Assembly (NCBI RefSeq): GCF_019511445.1
Contig: NZ_JAEUAN010000001.1
Coordinates: 62,001 to 126,000 of the forward strand
Length of the DNA: 64,000 nucleotides
Reading direction: 5' to 3'
Source of the DNA: Aliirhizobium wenxiniae
GTDB taxonomy: Bacteria; Pseudomonadota; Alphaproteobacteria; Rhizobiales; Rhizobiaceae
Below the pieces are notes generated by a model. It saw only the letters and a program-made list of their open reading frames with translations, was not told where the DNA came from and ran no database searches. Below, piece after piece: positions 26,169 through 32,555 of the stretch. Numbering within the stretch: the stretch's first letter is position 1; every line of letters starts with the position of its first letter. The position numbers were made by a program, and so were the translations under genes.

Positions 26169-26531
26169 ATGCAGCGTCTGATGATCGCAGACAATTCCGA
26201 TATTGTGCGAAAAGTCGGCAAGCGCATTCTGTCCGAACTCGGCTTTCTGATTGCCGAGGCCGGTGATGCGCACGAGGCGCTGCGTGGCTGCCAGGCCGAG
26301 CTGCCGAATTTCATGATCGTTGATGCGAGCCTCGACGGTGCCCTGGATCTGATTGCGGCCGTTCGCGCCCTGCCGAATGGCAAGGACGTCAAGATTTTCT
26401 ACTGCGTCATCGAAGCCGATCTGAAGAAGATGATGGCCGGCAAGCGGGCAGGGGCCGATGAATTCCTGCTCAAGCCCTTCGATCGCAAGATCCTGACTTC
26501 GGTCTTTTCTCCCTATGCTGCTGCCGCCTGA
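26169..26531 (+). CDS. Single-domain response regulator, divergent receiver
   Basis: A 120-residue receiver with no output domain. The probable phospho-acceptor Asp is in FMIVDASLDG, the Lys is in EFLLKPFD, and the N-terminal acidic pocket is reduced to IADNS. The Thr/Ser that normally follows the fourth strand appears replaced (KIFYCVIEADL), so phosphorylation-driven switching may be altered or lost. GGGGAGCGGG precedes the ATG. It sits 122 bases after chpT on the same strand and converges with ctrA, so it may take part in the same phosphorelay. It does not look like CpdR. No named function. Confidence 0.8.
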   Translation: MQRLMIADNSDIVRKVGKRILSELGFLIAEAGDAHEALRGCQAELPNFMIVDASLDGALDLIAAVRALPNGKDVKIFYCVIEADLKKMMAGKRAGADEFLLKPFDRKILTSVFSPYAAAA

Positions 26532-26561
26532 AGGGGCGTCTTCTGATCACGGTGTTTTTTG

Positions 26562-26586
26562 CGGCGGCCTTCGGTCGCCGTTTTTG
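26562..26586 (+). terminator. Terminator of the single-domain receiver
   Basis: CGGCGGCC / GGTCGCCG form an 8-bp stem (one G-U) with a short loop, followed by TTTTTG. It lies 30 bases after the stop. Confidence 0.8.
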
Positions 26587-26620
26587 TTCGTGACATTCAA
26601 GAGCGTCGACCGGGCAAAAT

Positions 26621-26650
26621 AAAACCCGCCTGGCGCACCAAGCGGGTTTT
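26621..26650 (-). terminator. Terminator of ctrA
   Basis: AAAACCCGC and GCGGGTTTT form a 9-bp stem around 12 bases, with the T-run built into the right arm for transcription from either side. It is 26 bases beyond the ctrA stop. Confidence 0.8.
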
Positions 26651-26675
26651 AAGGCAAAGGGGAATTCCGTCGGCT

Positions 26676-27377
<702 letters not shown>

Positions 27378-27800
27378 ATTTTTCCCCTTTACCGCCGCGC
27401 AAGGTTACCTTTTGCCCCCTCACTCGTTACGGATCCAGACTGTGCCTGATTTGGAAGCTGCCACCAAATGGTTAACAAACTGTGACCTGATTTGGCAAGG
27501 TGCATCAATTTATTAAGCAAAATAAGCAGCAGCCTGTTTTCCTTTACGGATTGGACATCACCATGTTGAATCAGCGGTCGAGGACTTCCCGCTAAGTGAT
27601 TCTTGCGACTGACACATTGCCGCGGTCCAATTAGGACTTGGTATTTACCGACCCTTAAACGATCGTCTTTATCATTAATGATGCCCGTAAACGAAAAGTT
27701 AATGCCGCGTCAAATTTATTAACGCGTCAGAAATTATTTTGATCTGCAGTGTAACAGACAGATCACGGGCCGGGGTGTTTGTATCCACGGAGTATTGCGT
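27378..27800. promoter_or_regulatory. ctrA / fliJ-like divergent regulatory region
   Basis: A gene-free region of 423 bases, AT-rich. It holds two GANTC methylation sites (27568-27572 GAATC, 27598-27602 GATTC), TTAA-containing half sites near 27472, and a 7/8 CtrA box at 27699-27713 that is 87 bases from the fliJ-like start. In Caulobacter a GANTC site controls the ctrA P1 promoter; a similar role here is inference. Confidence 0.7.
27699..27713. promoter_or_regulatory. Probable CtrA box (7 of 8) upstream of the fliJ-like gene
   Basis: TTAA TGCCGCG TCAA differs from the consensus at one base. A weaker second element, TTAA-N7-GAAA, follows at 27719-27733. Either could give autoregulation of ctrA or control of the fliJ-like gene. 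Confidence 0.4.
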
Positions 27801-28151
27801 ATGAAGTCGCGTGACAGCCTTGTTCGCCTGAAGGGATTTCAGGTTAACGAAAAGCGTCGTCAGCTGCAGCAGCTGCAGATGATGATGGCAGAATTCGAAC
27901 GGATGGCGAAGGAACTGGAACACCAGATCACGCTTGAAGAGAAAAAATCGGGAATTACGGATCCCGGTCATTTCGCTTATCCGACCTTTGCAAAGGCCGC
28001 TCGCCAGCGGGCGGATAACCTGCAGGTCTCAATTCGGGAACTGAAGGTTCAGCAGGATAGTGCCGAACTGGCACTGGAAGAGGCGGAGGCAGAACTTGCC
28101 AAGGCTTCCGCGCTCGAAGAGCGTGACGGCGGGATGCGGGCCCGCGCCTAA
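27801..28151 (+). CDS. FliJ-like coiled-coil protein
   Basis: A 116-residue, almost wholly helical and charged protein: MKSRDSLVRLKGFQVNEKRR at the start, MMAEFERMAKELEHQITLEE, a short break with GHFAYPTFAKAARQRADNLQ, then a Glu/Ala-rich helix. Size and pattern fit FliJ, the flagellar type III export chaperone/stalk that sits with FliI. Its location next to ctrA, a flagellar regulator, supports that reading, but no other flagellar gene is in the window. GGAG at 27789-27792 places the start at ATG 27801. A hairpin terminator follows. Call it FliJ-like, not proven FliJ. Confidence 0.65.
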   Translation: MKSRDSLVRLKGFQVNEKRRQLQQLQMMMAEFERMAKELEHQITLEEKKSGITDPGHFAYPTFAKAARQRADNLQVSIRELKVQQDSAELALEEAEAELAKASALEERDGGMRARA

Positions 28152-28180
28152 AAGCGCCGGCAAATATCGAGGGGCTGAAG

Positions 28181-28215
28181 AGGGCGACCCGCAAGGGGCG
28201 GCGCCCTTTTTCCTT
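28181..28215 (+). terminator. Terminator after the fliJ-like gene
   Basis: AGGGCG / CGCCCT close a 6-bp stem around an inner CCCGCAAGGGG hairpin, followed by TTTTTCC. It begins 30 bases after the stop. Confidence 0.7.
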
Positions 28216-28275
28216 TTCCTCTACGGCTGCGGATCGCTCAGCCGATCCTCTCCTGCTTCGAAGTGAAGCGCTGAA

Positions 28276-28554
28276 TTATTTAATGACATCCTGCCAGTCG
28301 GGATTGCGCTCGACCTGGGCCTTGAAGAATGGGCAGAGCGGAATGATTTTCCAGCCGCCTTTTCGGGCGTCTTCGATCGCGAATTTTGCCAGAGCCTGGC
28401 CGACGCCCTTGCCGCGCAATGCGTCCGGGACGCCGGTGTGATCGATGATGATCAGTTGCGGCGAGGTGCGCGAATAGGTCATTTCGGCCTCATGCCCCTC
28501 AACGCTTGCGGCATAACGCCCACCTGATGTTTTTTCTTCGCGGCTGATTTCCAT
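28276..28554 (-). CDS. Small GNAT-type N-acetyltransferase (COG2388-like)
   Basis: A 92-residue protein of the short GNAT class. The acetyl-CoA-binding segment is DALRGKGVGQALAKFAIEDA near residue 47, preceded by LIIIDHTGVP and followed by IIPLCPFFKAQVERNPDWQD, which is typical of these small proteins. The start at ATG 28554 has GGAG about 9 bases upstream and gives the usual family length; ATGs at 28611 and 28632 would add an unrelated N-terminus. It is divergent from the PqiA-like gene. Substrate unknown. Confidence 0.85.
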   Translation of the reverse strand: MEISREEKTSGGRYAASVEGHEAEMTYSRTSPQLIIIDHTGVPDALRGKGVGQALAKFAIEDARKGGWKIIPLCPFFKAQVERNPDWQDVIK

Positions 28555-28602
28555 TTCTCTGCTCCAATCGCACTCACATGTCGGCTTGGAGGATAAACTG
28601 AT

Positions 28603-29130
28603 TTGCGCCATGTTATGAAGCTTCGCGTGCAAGCGAAGATTGGCCGCATCTTTCAGGGAGTTGGTTTGAGCCGGATTGTGCCGCTTTCGATACTGGGTCT
28701 ATCGGCTGTGCTGCTCGCATTCGGCGTCACCCTGCCGATCATGCGGTTCGATCAGCTTTATTTTTTCAGCAGCGAGCCGTCGCTGCTGCAACTTGTCGCA
28801 GAACTGTGGGGAGATGGAAATGTCGGACTGGCTGCCGCGGTCGGCGCATTTTCGCTCGCGTTTCCAGCTGCGAAGTTGATCGTTCTCGGGCTTGAGGTCG
28901 CGGCCGGCGAGGGGAGGTCGCAATTGCTGGGCCAAGCTATGCCGCATCTTGCCAGATGGTCGATGATGGACGTGATGCTTGTCGCGATCGTTATCTTCGC
29001 GGCAAAGACGAGCGGCCTTGCGACTGCCGTCACACTTCCCGGCTTCTGGTGCTATGCGGCGTCTGCGGTGATTGCTGCCATCTTTCCCTCTGTGGTCAAA
29101 CTGGGAAAGACGGAACGGCAATCGGAATAA
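28603..29130 (+). CDS. Paraquat-inducible protein A-like membrane protein
   Basis: A 175-residue inner-membrane protein with four hydrophobic helices: IVPLSILGLSAVLLAFGVTL, a segment around NVGLAAAVGAFSLAFPAAKL, the MDVMLVAIVIFAAKT helix and a C-terminal one. LGLEVAAGEGR and HLARWSMMDVMLVAIVIFAA resemble the second half of PqiA, a component of MCE-type lipid transport. Only one PqiA-like unit is present and no pqiB is nearby, so this is a short variant. The TTG at 28603 is favoured by GGAGG at 28588-28592; an ATG at 28615 is the alternative. Confidence 0.75.
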   Translation: MRHVMKLRVQAKIGRIFQGVGLSRIVPLSILGLSAVLLAFGVTLPIMRFDQLYFFSSEPSLLQLVAELWGDGNVGLAAAVGAFSLAFPAAKLIVLGLEVAAGEGRSQLLGQAMPHLARWSMMDVMLVAIVIFAAKTSGLATAVTLPGFWCYAASAVIAAIFPSVVKLGKTERQSE

Positions 29131-29141
29131 GGATAAAACAA

Positions 29142-29170
29142 AGGATGCCGCGACCTGGGCCACGGCACCC
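29142..29170 (-). terminator. Probable terminator of sciP
   Basis: Read on the minus strand, GGTGCCG and CGGCATCC pair imperfectly around a GC-rich loop and are followed by TTTGTTTT. It is about 30 bases past the sciP stop; stem quality is moderate. Confidence 0.5.
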
Positions 29171-29198
29171 TTGAAAGGGTGGCTTTCGCCAAATGCGC

Positions 29199-29474
29199 CT
29201 AGTGGCGATACTGCTGGATACGCGTCGTACGCAGGCCGGCAAGGCCATGATCGTTGATCGACGACTGCCAGGAGAGGAATTCTTCGACGGTAAGCGTATA
29301 ACGGTCGCAGGCTTCCTCCAAGCTCAACAGGCCACCGCGAACAGCCGCGACAACCTCAGCCTTACGACGGATAACCCAACGGCGCGTATTGGCCGGGGGA
29401 AGGTCCGCAATCGTCAGCGGGCTGCCATCGGGGCCGATGACATATTTAACTCGTGGACGGATCATTTCGGTCAT
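29199..29474 (-). CDS. sciP: SciP-type CtrA inhibitor (DUF1153)
   Basis: A 91-residue protein that matches the DUF1153 family, whose Caulobacter member SciP binds CtrA and blocks its transcription activity. Landmarks are PRVKYVIGPDGSPLTIADLP at the start, NTRRWVIRRKAEVVAAVRGG with a helix-turn-helix, LSLEEACDRYTLTVEEFLSW, and a basic C-terminus. The length is that of SciP. A 7/8 CtrA box lies 53-67 bases upstream, consistent with CtrA-activated feedback. It is only 1.8 kb from ctrA, so activator, inhibitor and phosphotransferase are grouped. Confidence 0.88.
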   Translation of the reverse strand: MTEMIRPRVKYVIGPDGSPLTIADLPPANTRRWVIRRKAEVVAAVRGGLLSLEEACDRYTLTVEEFLSWQSSINDHGLAGLRTTRIQQYRH

Positions 29475-29526
29475 TGGAACTCTCTACACAACACAAGACC
29501 ACGCCGGAGAGCCTAGTCCGGCAGTT

Positions 29527-29541
29527 TTAACATTTGACTAA
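29527..29541. promoter_or_regulatory. Probable CtrA box upstream of sciP (7 of 8)
   Basis: TTAA CATTTGA CTAA, one mismatch from TTAA-N7-TTAA, is 53 bases upstream of the sciP start. SciP is CtrA-dependent in Caulobacter, which makes the site credible, though it is untested. Confidence 0.45.
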
Positions 29542-29717
29542 ACAGGTTCCGCAAATGTGACCTAACTCGCAAAGGTCGTATTTTTTCTGTGCTTTAGCCC
29601 TCAATCCCCTGCAAAATAAGGCCTGCAGGGGAGGGGGAACGGGCGAAAAAATTGAATTGAGCGGCTTGGGCTGTGCGAATTTGGCACGGGCCTGTATCAT
29701 TTTTTGAAGTTTTTTCG

Positions 29718-30749
29718 CTAAATCATTGCGACTGAAAGGATAGTTCCGGTCGCGCCGGCATTGAACGTGGCGGAACCGGAATGGCTGAATGTCAGTGTAT
29801 CGCCTTGTTGCAATTGAGCGACCGCTGCAGATGACAGCGTGGTGGCGGTGCCGGTCGATCCGGCGATCCTGAGGACGGTGGAACTACCATTGCGCGAAAC
29901 CGTGACACTATAGGCGGCCGATGCTGAGGCCAGCGACAGGGTGAGGGCGACAAGGTAGAGGCCTGTGGCCGGAACAACGAGCGTGTTGCCGCCACCTGCG
30001 ACCGCCGACCCAAGCGTGAAGCCGCCCTGGTTCAGTGCGAAGTTCGACAGGCCGCTTTGCTGTCCCGAGGTCGGAGCGAAGGTGGTGCCGCTGCGATAGG
30101 CAGAGGCCGCGGGCTGGTTCGGCGTGGTCACGCGGCCGGCGCTATCGATCGCCAGCCCCGTTTTCCATTCGCTGCCATTGCTGACCTTGATGGAAAAGTC
30201 GGTATTTCCTGCCAGCCCCATTTCAGCATGTCCTGTCCAGCCTGACTGGAAGAGGAGTGTTGCGGTATCGGTTGCCGATGCCTTGTTGATCTTCAGCCGA
30301 TGGCTGTCGCCTGCGTGATTGAAGAGGCTGGCGGGAGAGGAGACGGCGAACCTGTTGGTCTCATCGGCCGTAGCGGAGATGCCGAGTGTCATGACGTTTG
30401 CATTTTCGGGCAAAGGCAAATCCTGCCAAGCCGATCCGTCAAATACTTTCAGCCTGCCGCTCGTTGCAAACCATGCACGCCACCCGGTTCTTGGTTTGGC
30501 ATAGGCCCAGTAACCGTCCTGCCAGATCGCGATCCGGCCGGTGCGGCCGCTCCACGCCCCTGTGGCGCCGGTTGAAACGACAAATCGCTCTCCCGGCTGC
30601 GGTGTCTGTGGCGGACTGCTGCGCTCATCGACAACAGAAAGCTGAACGATTGCGTCCAGCAGCAGCAGGGCCTCGTTATGGATGACGTGTTTCTGTGCCT
30701 GCGAAGGCATGATGAAGGGCATGTCTAGATTGGTGGTGCGGTCGCTCAT
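29718..30749 (-). CDS. DUF2793 domain phage/GTA-type protein
   Basis: A 343-residue protein. Residues 1-95 fit DUF2793: LDMPFIMPSQAQKHVIHNEA, PGERFVVSTGATGAWSGRTG and IAIWQDGYWAYAKPRTGWRA. The middle (110-215) has SSPASLFNHAGDSHRLKINK. The C-terminal 120 residues are a Ser/Thr/Gly-rich beta domain (YLVALTLSLASASAAYSVTV) resembling a C1q/TNF-like jellyroll used in phage fibres. I recall DUF2793 in phage tail and gene-transfer-agent spike proteins. No other phage gene is present, so this is an orphan module. GGAG precedes ATG 30749. It may be a domesticated adhesin-like spike. Confidence 0.75.
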   Translation of the reverse strand: MSDRTTNLDMPFIMPSQAQKHVIHNEALLLLDAIVQLSVVDERSSPPQTPQPGERFVVSTGATGAWSGRTGRIAIWQDGYWAYAKPRTGWRAWFATSGRLKVFDGSAWQDLPLPENANVMTLGISATADETNRFAVSSPASLFNHAGDSHRLKINKASATDTATLLFQSGWTGHAEMGLAGNTDFSIKVSNGSEWKTGLAIDSAGRVTTPNQPAASAYRSGTTFAPTSGQQSGLSNFALNQGGFTLGSAVAGGGNTLVVPATGLYLVALTLSLASASAAYSVTVSRNGSSTVLRIAGSTGTATTLSSAAVAQLQQGDTLTFSHSGSATFNAGATGTILSVAMI

Positions 30750-31020
30750 GGTCGTCTCCGGAAAACGTGTCTGCCGGATTTTAAGACTGTTGCGATGATG
30801 CGGGGACGAAGTTGAGGTCAAGCTATTGAAAGCACTGACGCGGCCTTGCTATTCATCCCCGTTGTCTGCTTCGAGGGCTGCCCCAAAGTATGCGTCCTAT
30901 CGGCGCAACAGCCTGATGATGCTGGGAAAGTTGTCGCAAACGGAACTGTTGGTGTCCTGATTGCGCTTGTCCTTATCCCCGCATATGCGAAGGTGGGCTG
31001 GACATGAACGGGACGGATGG

Positions 31021-32274
31021 ATGCGATATTCGGCATATTCGATCATCAAGCAGGCGCTTTCGGGCAACCGGCTGTGGAAACCGGCCTGGCGTGAGCCTGA
31101 GCCGAAATCGCATTACGATGTGATCATTGTCGGCGGCGGCGGGCATGGCCTTTCGACGGCCTATTACCTCGCCAAGGAATTCGGCATCACCAATATCGCG
31201 GTGCTGGAAAAAGGCTATATCGGCTCGGGAAATGTCGGCCGCAATACGACGATCATCCGCTCCAACTATCTGCTCGAAGGCAATATCCCCTTCTACGAAT
31301 TTTCGCTGAAGCTGTGGGAAGGGCTTGAGCAGGATTTCAATTATAATGCCATGGTCAGCCAGCGCGGCGTGATGATGCTGGCGCATTCCGATGGGCAGCG
31401 CGACGCCTATGCGCGGCGTGGCAATGCGATGCGCATGCACGGGGTCGATGCGGAACTGCTCGACCGCAAGCAGCTTCAGGCATTGATGCCTTACCTGAAT
31501 TACGACCATGCACGCTTCCCGATCCTTGCCGGCCTTTTACAGAAGCGCGGCGGAACTGTGCGGCACGATGCGGTCGCCTGGGGTTATGCGCGCGGCGCCG
31601 ATATGCGCGGCGTCGATATCATCCAGCATTGCGAGGTCAACGCCATCCGCCGCGACGAGCAGGGGCGGGTGACGGGCGTCGATACCAACAAGGGCTTTAT
31701 CGGCTGCAACAAGCTGGCGCTGGCGACGGCTGGCCATTCTTCCGAGACGGCGCGGATGGCGGGGCTGGAATTGCCGATCGAAACCCATGTGCTGCAGGCC
31801 TTCGTTTCCGAAGGGATCAAGCCGGCGATCGACCATGTGATCGTCTATGGTGCCGGGCATTTTTATATCTCGCAGTCCGACAAGGGCGGCTTGGTCTTCG
31901 GTGCCGACATCGACTATTATTCGTCCTACGCCCAGCGCGGCAATCTCGCGACCGTCGAGCATACGATGGAAGAGGGCGTCTCGCTCATTCCCGGCCTTTC
32001 GCGCGCCAAGGTGCTGCGCTCCTGGGGCGGTGTGATGGACATGTCGATGGATGGTTCGCCGATCATCGACCGCACGCCGATCGACAATCTCTACCTCAAT
32101 GCGGGATGGTGTTACGGCGGGTTCAAGGCGACACCTGCCTCGGGCTTCTGTTTCGCCCATCTGATCGCCAAGAACGAGAGCCACCATGTTTCGCGCTTCC
32201 TGCGGCTCGACCGCTTCGAGCGCGGCCACATGATCGACGAAGCGGGCAAAGGCCCCCAGCCGAACATTCACTGA
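31021..32274 (+). CDS. soxB: Sarcosine oxidase subunit beta
   Basis: The FAD-binding catalytic subunit of heterotetrameric sarcosine oxidase, which demethylates sarcosine to glycine. Its 417 residues include the dinucleotide motif DVIIVGGGGHGLSTAYYLAK near residue 34. Further conserved parts are VGRNTTIIRSNYLLEGNIPF, a middle DAO fold, and DGSPIIDRTPIDNLYLNAGW with CYGGFKATPASG at the C-terminal end, all typical of SoxB. The start is ATG 31021; an upstream in-frame start adds 20 residues with no family support. It is the first gene of soxBDAG and lies 8 bases from soxD. Confidence 0.95.
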   Translation: MRYSAYSIIKQALSGNRLWKPAWREPEPKSHYDVIIVGGGGHGLSTAYYLAKEFGITNIAVLEKGYIGSGNVGRNTTIIRSNYLLEGNIPFYEFSLKLWEGLEQDFNYNAMVSQRGVMMLAHSDGQRDAYARRGNAMRMHGVDAELLDRKQLQALMPYLNYDHARFPILAGLLQKRGGTVRHDAVAWGYARGADMRGVDIIQHCEVNAIRRDEQGRVTGVDTNKGFIGCNKLALATAGHSSETARMAGLELPIETHVLQAFVSEGIKPAIDHVIVYGAGHFYISQSDKGGLVFGADIDYYSSYAQRGNLATVEHTMEEGVSLIPGLSRAKVLRSWGGVMDMSMDGSPIIDRTPIDNLYLNAGWCYGGFKATPASGFCFAHLIAKNESHHVSRFLRLDRFERGHMIDEAGKGPQPNIH

Positions 32275-32282
32275 GATAGTCC

Positions 32283-32555
32283 ATGGCAAGCCTGATTACC
32301 TGTCCGCATTGCGGCACCAGACCCAAGGAAGAGTTTTCCATTCGCGGCACGGCGCTGGCGCGCCCGCATCCTGCCGCGAGCGAGGAGGACTGGCACGCCT
32401 ATGTCTATCTGCGGGAAAACCCGAAAGGCCGATATCAGGAATACTGGCATCATGCCGGTGGCTGCCGTCGCTTCCTGATCGTCGAGCGCGATAACGTGAC
32501 CCATGACGTGTTCAGCGTCGTCGATGCCGTAGCGATCAGAGGGATGAGCGAATGA
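32283..32555 (+). CDS. soxD: Sarcosine oxidase subunit delta
   Basis: The small zinc-binding subunit of sarcosine oxidase, 90 residues. ITCPHCGTRPKEEFSIRG opens the protein with the CPHCG zinc ligands, and HHAGGCRRFLIVERDNVTH supplies the remaining His/Cys ligands. Length and motifs are standard for SoxD. It overlaps soxA by 4 bases (ATGA), so translation is coupled, and follows soxB by 8 bases. Confidence 0.95.
   Translation: MASLITCPHCGTRPKEEFSIRGTALARPHPAASEEDWHAYVYLRENPKGRYQEYWHHAGGCRRFLIVERDNVTHDVFSVVDAVAIRGMSE

Noticed and set aside
29606-29632. Hairpin CCCCTGCA...TGCAGGGG as a terminator of the DUF2793 gene
   Set aside because: No T-run on either side and it is 90 bases past the stop.
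30750-31020. Glycine riboswitch before soxB
   Set aside because: Glycine-related genes follow, but no conserved riboswitch core could be seen.
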